The translations under genes were made by a program, and so were the position numbers. This document shows, piece after piece, positions 7,562 to 15,425 of a stretch of DNA of 64,000 nucleotides (its first letter is position 1; every line of letters starts with the position of its first letter). The DNA lies in assembly GCF_004005855.1 (NCBI RefSeq), contig NZ_SACL01000014.1, positions 1 through 64,000 of the forward strand, read 5' to 3'. This stretch comes from Rhodovarius crocodyli (GTDB taxonomy: Bacteria > Pseudomonadota > Alphaproteobacteria > Acetobacterales > Acetobacteraceae). Under the pieces are notes generated by a model that was given only the letters and a program-made list of their open reading frames with translations, had not been told where the DNA came from and searched no databases.

Positions 7562-9082
7562 GTGCAACGCCGTCACGCGCTGTCGGTCCTCGCCGGCTCG
7601 GCTGCCTTTCTGAACATGCCGGGCATGGGCCGCATGTCGGCCCAGCAGATGCCCCAGGGCGAGACGCCCTTCGGCGAGGACACCGTCCGCGCCCAGGCGC
7701 GTGAGCTGGCGCGCAAGGCGTTCCAGGCACCTGACACCACCCTGCCCCGCCGCTTCGCGCAGACCGACTACGACGCCTATCGCGCGCTGCGCTTCCGGCC
7801 CGAACGCTCCATCTGGCGCGACGGCCCGCCCGGCTTCCGCGCCCAGCTGTTCCACCGCGGCTTCCTGTACCGGGAGAAGGTGGAGCTGTTCGAGGTGAGC
7901 GGCGGCAAGGCGCGGCCCATCGCCTATGACCCCTCCAACTTCACCCTGCCCGAGGGCGAGGCGCCGCCCGCCGATTTCGGCCATGCGGGCTTCCGCCTGC
8001 ACGCGCCCATCAACCGCCCGGATGTGATGGACGAGGTCTGCGCCTTCCTGGGTGCCTCCTATTTCCGCGCGGTCGGCAAGGACCTGCGCTATGGGCTGTC
8101 GGCACGGGGCCTGGGCATCCGCACCGCCGACCCGCGCGGCGAGGAGTTCCCGCTGTTCAAGTCCTTCTGGCTGGAACGCCCGGCGGCGGGCGCGGGCTCC
8201 ATCGTGGTGCATGCCCTGCTGGACAGCCCGAGTGCCGCCGCCGCCTTCCGCTTCACCATCCGCCCCGGGGCGGACACGCTGATGGATGTGCAGGCCAGCC
8301 TGTATCCGCGCACCGATATCGACGCGGTGGGCATCGCGCCGCTTACCAGCATGTACCAGTTCGCCCCCAATGATCGCGGCGGCATCGATGACTACCGCCC
8401 CGCCGTGCATGACAGCGACGGGCTGCTGATCGCCTCCTCTCGCGGGGAACAGCTGTGGCGCCCCCTGCACAACCCGCGTGAGCTCCAGGTCAGCACCTTC
8501 GCCGAGACCAACCCGCGCGGCTTCGGCCTGATGCAGCGCGCCCGGGATTTCGTGAACTACAACGACCTGGAAGCCGCCTATGAGAAGCGCCCGAGCCTGT
8601 GGGTGGAACCCATCGGCGACTGGGGCGAGGGCGCCGTGCAGCTGGTCGAGATCCCGACCGACAGCGAGGTTCACGACAACATCGTGGCCCACTGGCGCCC
8701 CAAGGAACCGCTGAAGGCCCGCCAGGAGTATAATCTGGTCTATCGCCTGCACTGGCTGCCGGACTGGCAGGGCAACCGCGACCTGGCCCGCTTCACCGCC
8801 TTCCGCGCCGGCGCCGCTGGCCGCAGCGGCCGGCTGTTCGTGCTCGACGTACAGGGCGGCCGCGCGGCCAGCGTGCCGGACGCGGAGTTGCCGCAGCTGG
8901 AGGTCAGCGCCAGCCAGGGCGAGATCCGCAACCCCGTCGTGCAGCCCAACCCCGAGACCGGCGGCTGGCGGGTGCATTTCGAACTCGCCCCCGGCAGCGC
9001 CCGCCTGTCGGAGCTGCGCGCCGTGCTCAAGACCGGCGAGCAGCCGCTCAGCGAGACATGGCTCTATCGATGGACGGCCTGA
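7562..9082 (+). CDS. opgG: Periplasmic glucan biosynthesis protein G/D
   Basis: This 506-aa exported protein is needed to make osmoregulated periplasmic beta-glucans. The N-terminus MQRRHALSVLAGSAAFLNM looks like a Tat or Sec signal with paired arginines. The body carries the MdoG hallmarks: YDAYRALRFRPERSIWR, FHRGFLYREKVELFEV, SYFRAVGKDLRYGLSARGL, then a second Ig-like domain. The start is a GTG at 7562 with GGAGG six bases before it. It overlaps opgH by 25 nt, the classical opgGH arrangement. A paired-arginine signal is more typical of OpgD, so the exact paralogue is open. Confidence 0.93.
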   Translation: MQRRHALSVLAGSAAFLNMPGMGRMSAQQMPQGETPFGEDTVRAQARELARKAFQAPDTTLPRRFAQTDYDAYRALRFRPERSIWRDGPPGFRAQLFHRGFLYREKVELFEVSGGKARPIAYDPSNFTLPEGEAPPADFGHAGFRLHAPINRPDVMDEVCAFLGASYFRAVGKDLRYGLSARGLGIRTADPRGEEFPLFKSFWLERPAAGAGSIVVHALLDSPSAAAAFRFTIRPGADTLMDVQASLYPRTDIDAVGIAPLTSMYQFAPNDRGGIDDYRPAVHDSDGLLIASSRGEQLWRPLHNPRELQVSTFAETNPRGFGLMQRARDFVNYNDLEAAYEKRPSLWVEPIGDWGEGAVQLVEIPTDSEVHDNIVAHWRPKEPLKARQEYNLVYRLHWLPDWQGNRDLARFTAFRAGAAGRSGRLFVLDVQGGRAASVPDAELPQLEVSASQGEIRNPVVQPNPETGGWRVHFELAPGSARLSELRAVLKTGEQPLSETWLYRWTA

Positions 9083-11130
9083 AGCCGCGCTGGATGGCGC
9101 TGCCGGAGCCCGCGCCGCTGGCCATGCCGGCGCAGTCGCTCTCCGCCGCGCAGCCGCGCCCCGCCCCGCCCGCATCCTCGCCGCCCGGCATGGCCGGGCG
9201 GCGTTTCGCCGTGCTGGGCGGCGCGGTGGCGCTGACCGCCTTCGCGACCTGGCAGATGGCGCTCGTGCTTGACATCGCCCGGCCGACGGCGCTGCAGATC
9301 GCGACGCTGGCGCTGTTCGTGGTGCTGTTCGCCTGGGTCGCGCTGTCCTTCACCAGCGCCATGGCGGGGCTTTGGGCGATGCGCAGCGGCGGGGTGGACC
9401 GGCTGGGCGTCATGGCCGGCCCCATGCCGGTGCCCGCGACCCGCACGGCCCTGCTGATGCCCGTGTACAACGAGCCGCCGCACCGCGTGATGGCGGGGCT
9501 GCGGGCGATGCACGAGAGCCTGTCCGCCCTGGGCGCGATGGAGCACTTCGACATCTTCATCCTGAGCGACACCACCGACCCCGACGCCTGGGTGGCCGAG
9601 GAAGCGGCCTTTCTGGAGCTGCGCCGCCTGACCGGCGATGAGCAGCGCATCTTCTATCGCCGCCGCACCGCCAACACCGAGCGCAAGGCCGGCAACATCG
9701 CCGAATGGGTGACGCGCTTCGGCGATGCCTATCCGCAATTCCTGATCCTGGATGCCGACAGCCTGATGGAGGGCGAGGCGCTGGTGCGGCTGGCCGCCGC
9801 CATGGAGCGCCACCCGGATGTCGGGCTGATCCAGACCCTGCCGGTGATCGTGCAGGGGCGCTCCCTGCTCGCGCGCATGCAGCAGTTCGCCGGCCGCCTC
9901 TATGGCCCCGTGATCGCCCAGGGCATCGCCTGGTGGCATGGAGCAGAGGGCAATTACTGGGGCCACAACGCCATGATCCGCACCCGTGCCTTCGCCGGGC
10001 ATGCGGGGCTGCCGCACCTCAAGGGCCGCGCGCCCTTCGGCGGCATGATCATGAGCCACGACTTCGTGGAAGCCGCCCTGCTGCGGCGCGCCGGCTGGGC
10101 CGTGCACATGGTGCCGGGCCTGCGCGGCAGCTATGAGGAAACCCCGCCATCCCTGCCCGACCAGGCGGTGCGCGACCGGCGCTGGTGCCAGGGCAACCTG
10201 CAGCATGCGGCGGTGCTGCCGGCGCGCGGGCTGCACCCGATCAGCCGGCTGCATCTGCTCTCCGGCATCGGATCCTATCTCACGGCGCCGCTCTGGGCGC
10301 TGTTCCTGCTGGTGGGCGTGGCCAGCGCGCTGGAGGCACGCTACCGCCAGCTGAACTACTTCCCGAACGGGCGCTCCCTGTTTCCCGAATGGCCGGTGGT
10401 GGACCCCATCCGCGCCATGTGGCTGTTCATCGGCACCATGGCGCTGCTGTTCCTGCCGAAGCTGCTGGCGATCCGCAGCCTGCGCCAGGCGGGCGGCATG
10501 CTGCTGGAAAGCGTGGTGGCCGCCCTTCTGGCGCCGGTCACCATGCTGTCGCAGAGCATGGACGTGCTCTCCATCCTGTCCGGGCGCGACGGCGGCTGGC
10601 GGCCGCAGCGGCGCGATGACGGGCACCTGCCCTGGCGCGACCTGTGGCGGCTCTATTGGCCGCACACCCTGGCGGGGGCGGTGTTCGGGGTGGCGTCCTG
10701 GCTGGTGTCGCCCTGGCTCGCGGCCTGGACCACGCCGGTCACGCTCGGCCTGCTGCTGGCCGTGCCGCTGGCGGGGCTGACGGCGCGCGATGCCTCGGGC
10801 CTCAGGGTGCTGGACATCGAGGAGGATGTGGCCCCGCCCGCCCTGCTGCGCCGCGCGGCCGAGCTGCGGGCGGCACCGGAACCGCCGGAGATGGATGCGG
10901 TGCGCCGCCTGGCCGATGACCCGGCCCTGCTGCAGGCACACCGCGCCATGCTGCCGCCCCCGCGCCGCCGGGGCGCGCCGCCGGACGTGCCGCTGCTGAC
11001 CGGCATGCTGAAGGCCGGCGAGGCCGAATGCCTGCGTAGTGCCGCGCTGAGCCGTGCCGAGAAGGCCGCCCTGCTGGCCAGCGCCGAGGGGCTGGATGAG
11101 CTGATGGCGCTGACTAGTCGGCCGGCGTGA
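9058..11130 (+). CDS. opgH: Glucans biosynthesis glucosyltransferase H
   Basis: This 690-aa inner-membrane glycosyltransferase (GT2 family) polymerises the linear beta-1,2-glucan backbone from UDP-glucose. Two N-terminal membrane segments (about 50-75 and 80-105) precede the cytosolic catalytic domain with LMPVYNEPPHRV, LDADSLMEGEAL (the DxD) and RDRRWCQGNLQH (Q/RxxRW-type acceptor motif). Several C-terminal membrane spans follow. It is somewhat shorter than E. coli OpgH (847 aa), mostly at the N-terminus. Its 3' end overlaps the convergent GFA-family gene by 17 nt. Confidence 0.95.
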   Translation: MALSMDGLKPRWMALPEPAPLAMPAQSLSAAQPRPAPPASSPPGMAGRRFAVLGGAVALTAFATWQMALVLDIARPTALQIATLALFVVLFAWVALSFTSAMAGLWAMRSGGVDRLGVMAGPMPVPATRTALLMPVYNEPPHRVMAGLRAMHESLSALGAMEHFDIFILSDTTDPDAWVAEEAAFLELRRLTGDEQRIFYRRRTANTERKAGNIAEWVTRFGDAYPQFLILDADSLMEGEALVRLAAAMERHPDVGLIQTLPVIVQGRSLLARMQQFAGRLYGPVIAQGIAWWHGAEGNYWGHNAMIRTRAFAGHAGLPHLKGRAPFGGMIMSHDFVEAALLRRAGWAVHMVPGLRGSYEETPPSLPDQAVRDRRWCQGNLQHAAVLPARGLHPISRLHLLSGIGSYLTAPLWALFLLVGVASALEARYRQLNYFPNGRSLFPEWPVVDPIRAMWLFIGTMALLFLPKLLAIRSLRQAGGMLLESVVAALLAPVTMLSQSMDVLSILSGRDGGWRPQRRDDGHLPWRDLWRLYWPHTLAGAVFGVASWLVSPWLAAWTTPVTLGLLLAVPLAGLTARDASGLRVLDIEEDVAPPALLRRAAELRAAPEPPEMDAVRRLADDPALLQAHRAMLPPPRRRGAPPDVPLLTGMLKAGEAECLRSAALSRAEKAALLASAEGLDELMALTSRPA

Positions 11131-11533
11131 AGCGCAGCGTGCCGGCCCGGCGCGTGGGCTGGCCGGTGTCGTTGGTGTGGTTCACCCCGTCCATCACCGG
11201 AACCTCGGCGAAGTCGAAGGGGCTCACCCCCTCAAGGCAGGCGACATTCACCGCATAGAGGCTGGTGTCGGAACGGCGCTGGTGATGGGTGTAGATGCCG
11301 CAGCGCGAACAGAAGAAGTGCTGCGCCGTGCCGGTGTGGAAGCGATAGGTGGTCAGCGCCTCCTCGCCTTCCAGGATGGTCACGCCCCCCATCTCGGCCA
11401 TGGCGACCACGGCCCCGCGCATGCGGCAATAGGAACAGGTGCAGCGGCGGATGGAATCGAAGCCGTCGACCAGCACCGCCTCGAACCGCACGGCGCCGCA
11501 ATGGCAGCGGCCGAGGTGGCGCTGCGCGCTCAC
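11114..11533 (-). CDS. GFA-family (glutathione-dependent formaldehyde-activating enzyme-like) zinc protein
   Basis: This 139-aa Mss4-fold protein has the GFA cysteine pattern: GRCHCGAVRFE, CTCSYCRMRGAVV and HFFCSRCGIYTHHQ, which bind zinc. The family includes Gfa, which adds formaldehyde to glutathione, but most members are uncharacterised. I chose the GTG at 11533 because the upstream reading frame has no GFA character. The start overlaps the preceding small membrane gene by 4 nt, so the two are co-transcribed. The tail runs 17 nt into opgH. Confidence 0.85.
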   Translation of the reverse strand: MSAQRHLGRCHCGAVRFEAVLVDGFDSIRRCTCSYCRMRGAVVAMAEMGGVTILEGEEALTTYRFHTGTAQHFFCSRCGIYTHHQRRSDTSLYAVNVACLEGVSPFDFAEVPVMDGVNHTNDTGQPTRRAGTLRFTPAD

Positions 11534-11730
11534 AGCTTCGCCGCCACCTTGCGGGCCAGCACATATCCGAGCAGCCCGGCGACCGGGGCCGCGGGCAGCA
11601 CCAGCACCCAGCCGGCATGCACGTTGTTCACGACCAGCCCCAGCCCTATACCCAGCATCAGGCCGCCCACCAGGCTGCCCACAACGCCGGCCGAAAGGCC
11701 CAGGATCAGGATGTCTTCGCGCGATACCAT
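11530..11730 (-). CDS. Small two-span membrane protein
   Basis: This 66-aa protein starts MVSREDILILGLSAGVVGSL. Two hydrophobic segments (about 7-34 and 40-62) have glycine-rich packing motifs, joined by a short NNVHAG turn. It is followed by a 4-nt overlap with the GFA-family gene, so they form a two-gene unit diverging from rpsD. No family is recognised. Confidence 0.65.
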   Translation of the reverse strand: MVSREDILILGLSAGVVGSLVGGLMLGIGLGLVVNNVHAGWVLVLPAAPVAGLLGYVLARKVAAKL

Positions 11731-11772
11731 GCGCTGCCACTGGACCCGCCGCCGCCGTTTGGCAAGCCGGTT

Positions 11773-11801
11773 TTGACAAAGCCGCCCTGCCCGCCTATAC
11801 G
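11773..11801 (+). promoter_or_regulatory. Strong sigma70-type promoter for rpsD
   Basis: TTGACA (11773-11778) and TATACG (11796-11801) are spaced by 17 bp, upstream of rpsD and divergent from the small membrane gene. The -10 region repeats the CTATACGCCC context of the rpmI promoter. The implied 5' leader is about 175 nt. Confidence 0.7.
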
Positions 11802-11869
11802 CCCCACCATTCCTGGGAAAGCGGCCGCACAAGACCTTCGCCACTTCGCGCGAAACTGTGTGCGGCACG

Positions 11870-11902
11870 CCCGTTCCGGTGGTGCTATACCACCTGTACG
11901 GG
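11870..11902 (+). promoter_or_regulatory. Two-tier hairpin in the rpsD leader
   Basis: An outer stem CCCGT/ACGGG (11870-11874 with 11898-11902) encloses a 3x3 internal loop. An inner 6-bp stem GGTGGT/ACCACC (11878-11883 with 11889-11894) is closed by a 5-nt loop. It lies in the untranslated leader between the promoter and the rpsD start. S4 regulates its own synthesis through leader structures in other bacteria; a comparable role here is inference. Confidence 0.45.
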
Positions 11903-11985
11903 ACTACCGGGACAACCCGCGGTGGCTCCTGCCATACCGCCTGATGAAGAAGGCCGCCTCCGACTAGGGGCGGATGACGTGTCGC

Positions 11986-12603
11986 ATGACGAAGCGCGCA
12001 GAATCCAAGTACAAGATCAACCGCCGCCTTGGCGTGAACCTGTGGGGCCGTGCCAAGTCCCCGGTGAACAAGCGCGAGTACGGCCCCGGCCAGCACGGCC
12101 AGCGCCGCAAGAACAAGCCGACCGACTTCGGCGTGCAGCTGATGGCCAAGCAGAAGCTCAAGGGCTACTACGGCAACATCGGTGAGAAGCAGTTCCGCAA
12201 GTACTACGAAGAGGCCGTGCGCCGTAAGGGCGACACCTCGGAGAACCTGATCGAGCTGCTGGAGCGCCGCCTGGATTGCGTCGTGTACCGCATGAAGCTC
12301 GCGGTCACCCCCTTCGCCGCCCGCCAGTTCGTGAACCACGGCCATGTGCTGGTGAACGGCAAGCGCCTGAACATCGCCTCCTACATCGTCAAGGACGGCG
12401 ACCAGATCGAGGTGAAGGAAAAGTCCAAGCAGCTGACCATGGTGCTGGACGCGGCCCAGAGCGGCGAGCGCGACGTGCCGGAATACATCGAGGTGGACCA
12501 CCGCGCGATGCGCGGCCGCTTCGTGCGCGCCCCCAAGGTCTCCGACGTGCCCTACCCGGTGCAGATGGAACCGAACCTCGTGGTCGAGTTCTACTCGCGG
12601 TGA
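11986..12603 (+). CDS. rpsD: 30S ribosomal protein S4
   Basis: This 205-aa protein has an S4 N-terminal domain ([21 protein letters not shown], then [18 protein letters not shown]) and an S4 RNA-binding domain (about 94-160, [22 protein letters not shown]). It is a primary 16S rRNA binder. It stands alone, not in the alpha operon with rpsM-rpsK-rpoA, as is common in Alphaproteobacteria. I prefer the ATG at 11986 over one four codons upstream because family members start MTKR. The next gene starts at a GTG that overlaps the stop. Confidence 0.97.
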   Translation: MTKRAESKYKINRRLGVNLWGRAKSPVNKREYGPGQHGQRRKNKPTDFGVQLMAKQKLKGYYGNIGEKQFRKYYEEAVRRKGDTSENLIELLERRLDCVVYRMKLAVTPFAARQFVNHGHVLVNGKRLNIASYIVKDGDQIEVKEKSKQLTMVLDAAQSGERDVPEYIEVDHRAMRGRFVRAPKVSDVPYPVQMEPNLVVEFYSR

Positions 12604-13838
12604 GCGAGCAGGTGGCGGGAGAGGATATGGCTCCCGCCGCCGTTCCGGCGGAAACGCCGGAACCGGCGCCTGTGCGCGCCGATGGCCCGGACGAGGCGCG
12701 CAGCGCCCCGCCCGTGCCCGAGGGCCCTGCCCTCGCCCTTTCCCTGCTGACGGGCGCCGTAAGGGGCATGACCGGGCAGGATCTCTCCCCCCGCGACTAT
12801 GGTACCGAGCTGCCGCGCCTGATCGCGCGCATGCGTGAAGTACCGCTGGACAAGGCGCTGTCCGAGACGGTCAGCCGCATCGCCATGCGCCTCGGCCCCA
12901 GCGCCTCGCAGGCGCCCACCATCAGCAGCCTGGGCATGAGCGACGAGGATCTCTTCGCGGAGATGATCAACGGCTGCTTCCGCGCGCTGCTGGGCCGCGA
13001 TTGCGGCGCCGAGGGCATCGCCTACTGGAAGAACGAGCGCTTCCAGGACTTCCTGGTCCAGGGCCCCGACGAATTCCTGCTGAAGTTCATGCCGATGATC
13101 ATCGGCAGCAATGAATGGTACCAGCGCCACGTCGCCACCGCGATGGACGCGGTGCGCGCGCAGATGCTGCATCCGCATTACGGCGGCGCCCATTCGCCCC
13201 AGGTATTGAGCCTGGGCAGCACCGGCTACACCTCCTCCATGCTGCGCCGCTTCGGCATGCGGCGCTGGAGCGGCCCTTTCGACTGGCTCTCCGCGACGCC
13301 CGAAATGGTGACCGACATCCTGAGCGAGGATTTCGCGCCGCTGCTGGACCCGGATGGCTGGGAGACGATCAACCCCGCCGACCGCCCCAACCCCGCCTGG
13401 TACCAGAGCCGCAACCGCAAGCTGGAGAAGCGCCACGGCGCCCCCTGCATCCTGCACAGCGCGGACATGTCCACCGAGGCCGGGCAGCAGTACATGGCCC
13501 GCTGCGTCCAGCGCTTCCAGGACGCGATGCGCGGCGTGGGCAACAAGCTGCTGCTGCAGGTCATCGAGGAAGACGGCGAGGCCGAACGCCACTTCCAGGA
13601 AATGTCGGTGCTGCTGAACGCCATCGGCCGGCACTTCAACTTCGTGCTGATCAGCGTGGTCAAGGAACAGCCCGAGGCGCCCTTCCCGCAGATCGAGCCC
13701 GTTCTGGCCGCGGGGCCGCACCGGCTGCTGCGCTTCCAGCCCATCTCCCGCATCCAGGCCGCCAGTTCGGCCGACATGCTGGATGAGCTGGTGCTGCTGC
13801 GCGCGACCCTGGCCGCGATCCAGATGCCGGTAACCTGA
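12600..13838 (+). CDS. DUF4214-like / DUF1796-like papain-type peptidase family protein
   Basis: This 412-aa protein starts from a GTG overlapping the rpsD stop (GTGA). A proline/alanine-rich N-terminus (1-50) precedes a helical region [26 protein letters not shown] with a following [14 protein letters not shown], which resembles DUF4214 repeats of surface or glycan proteins. The C-terminal half begins [18 protein letters not shown] and [13 protein letters not shown], the signature of DUF1796 putative papain-like cysteine peptidases. The usual leading Cys is not obvious, since LGSTG stands where LGxxC is common, so activity is uncertain. An alternative ATG start lies at 12627. Confidence 0.6.
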   Translation: MSEQVAGEDMAPAAVPAETPEPAPVRADGPDEARSAPPVPEGPALALSLLTGAVRGMTGQDLSPRDYGTELPRLIARMREVPLDKALSETVSRIAMRLGPSASQAPTISSLGMSDEDLFAEMINGCFRALLGRDCGAEGIAYWKNERFQDFLVQGPDEFLLKFMPMIIGSNEWYQRHVATAMDAVRAQMLHPHYGGAHSPQVLSLGSTGYTSSMLRRFGMRRWSGPFDWLSATPEMVTDILSEDFAPLLDPDGWETINPADRPNPAWYQSRNRKLEKRHGAPCILHSADMSTEAGQQYMARCVQRFQDAMRGVGNKLLLQVIEEDGEAERHFQEMSVLLNAIGRHFNFVLISVVKEQPEAPFPQIEPVLAAGPHRLLRFQPISRIQAASSADMLDELVLLRATLAAIQMPVT

Positions 13839-13874
13839 GCCTCGCCCCGGCGTTCTTCCCGCAAGGAGAATGCC

Positions 13875-14057
13875 ATGGCGAATGAGCCGACCAAGCCCAG
13901 CGGCAGCGATGCCAAGGGCCACCCCAAGAACGACCGCGAAAAGACCGAGACCGTGCTGGAGGAAGGCCTGCCGCCCGAGCTTCAGCGGCGCGGCGCGAAA
14001 CAGCCTGCCGGCGAGAAGGCTAATCCTCCTCGGCGAACGGGTTCTCAGTCCCCCTGA
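13875..14057 (+). CDS. Small charged hypothetical protein
   Basis: This 60-aa hydrophilic protein begins MANEPTKPSGSDAKGHPKND and is rich in Lys, Glu and Pro with no predicted fold. It has a good Shine-Dalgarno AAGGAGAA eight bases before the ATG. Its last 38 nt overlap the 3' end of der on the other strand. No family is recognised; the clear ribosome-binding site argues that it is translated. Confidence 0.5.
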   Translation: MANEPTKPSGSDAKGHPKNDREKTETVLEEGLPPELQRRGAKQPAGEKANPPRRTGSQSP

Positions 14058-15375
14058 AGTTCAGGCGGATGGGAACGCCCGGCATGCCGAAGGCCTCGCG
14101 GAAGCTGTTCACCAGATAGCGCTGGTAGTCGAGCGGGGTCTGCTCCGCGCGCGTGCCGAAGACGATGATCGTCGGCGGCCGCGCCTTGGGCATGGTGGCA
14201 TAGCGCAGCTTGAGGCGGCGGCCGGAGACCAGCGGCGGCTGGTGCCGTTCCAGCGCATCCTCGAACCAGCGGTTCAGCGCGCCGGTCGGCACGCGGCGGT
14301 TCCACAGCTCCACCACCTTGCGGACCTGCGGCATCAGCTTGTCCACGCCGCGCCCGTTGGCCGCCGAGATGGGCACGACCGTCACGCCCTTCATCTGCGC
14401 GAGAGAGGCGGTGAGCGTATCGTCCAGCCTCTTGCGCGCGGCCGGGCGGTCCTCGATGGCATCCCACTTGTTCAGCGCGATGATCAGCGCGCGGCCCTCG
14501 CGCTCCGCCAGGCGTGCGATGCGGATGTCCTGCTCCTCCATGCCCAGCTGCGCGTCGAGGACCAGGATGATGGCTTCGGCCTGCTTCAGCGCCTCGATGG
14601 AGGAATAGACCGAGAGCTGCTCCAGCTTCTCGTTCACGCGGGCCTTGCGGCGCAGGCCCGCGGTATCGACCAGCCGCACCGGGCCCACGCCGTCATGCCA
14701 TTCCACCGGAATGGCGTCGCGCGTCAGGCCGGGCTCGGGGCCGGTGATCATGCGCTCCTCACCCACCAGCGTGTTCAGCAGGGTGGATTTGCCGGCATTG
14801 GGGCGGCCGAGGATGGCCAGGCGCAACGGCCGGTTGGCCGTGTCCTCCTCCTCATCCTCGTCGTCGCGCGCGTTCTCGTCGGGGCCCAGCGCCTCGGCCA
14901 CGGCCTCGTGCAGCTCACCGAAGCCCTCGCCATGCTCGGCCGAGACCGGCAGCGGGTCGCCCAGGCCCAGCTCATAGGCCTCCATGGCCGAGGCGGCGCC
15001 GGCGCGGCCCTCGGCCTTGTTGGCGACGAGGATCACGGGCTTGCCGGCGCGGCGCAGGATGTCGGCGAAGGTCTTGTCCACCGGCGTCAGGCCGAAGCGC
15101 GCGTCGATCACGAGCAGCACGACATCGGCCATGTCGAGCGCGGTGTCCGTGCTCTGGCGCATGCGGCCGGGGATGGTCTCGGGGGGCGCTTCCTCCAGGC
15201 CCGCCGTGTCCATCAGGCGCACCTTGCGGCCGCCAATCTCGGTCTCGACCTCTCGGCGGTCACGCGTGACGCCCGGCGTATCGTCCACAATGGCGATACG
15301 CCGCCGCGCGAGGCGGTTGAACAGGGTGGACTTGCCGACATTGGGCCGGCCGAGAATGGCAACGAGCGGAAGCAC
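14020..15375 (-). CDS. der: Ribosome biogenesis GTPase Der (EngA)
   Basis: This 451-aa tandem GTPase assists 50S maturation. The first G domain carries GRPNVGKST, DTAG and NKAEG. An acidic linker (ENARDDEDEEEDTAN) precedes the second G domain with GRPNAGKST, VDTAGLRRKARV and NKWD. A C-terminal KH-like domain ends near RLNFRGTENPF. The start is taken at the GTG at 15375 (reads MLPLVAILGRPNVGKS), which has GAGG eight bases upstream. A longer frame upstream has no family-like sequence. Confidence 0.95.
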   Translation of the reverse strand: MLPLVAILGRPNVGKSTLFNRLARRRIAIVDDTPGVTRDRREVETEIGGRKVRLMDTAGLEEAPPETIPGRMRQSTDTALDMADVVLLVIDARFGLTPVDKTFADILRRAGKPVILVANKAEGRAGAASAMEAYELGLGDPLPVSAEHGEGFGELHEAVAEALGPDENARDDEDEEEDTANRPLRLAILGRPNAGKSTLLNTLVGEERMITGPEPGLTRDAIPVEWHDGVGPVRLVDTAGLRRKARVNEKLEQLSVYSSIEALKQAEAIILVLDAQLGMEEQDIRIARLAEREGRALIIALNKWDAIEDRPAARKRLDDTLTASLAQMKGVTVVPISAANGRGVDKLMPQVRKVVELWNRRVPTGALNRWFEDALERHQPPLVSGRRLKLRYATMPKARPPTIIVFGTRAEQTPLDYQRYLVNSFREAFGMPGVPIRLNFRGTENPFAEED

Positions 15376-15425
15376 GGGCGGAACCTCGGGCGCATGGGAT
15401 GAGCGCCAGTATAGGGGAGCGGCCG

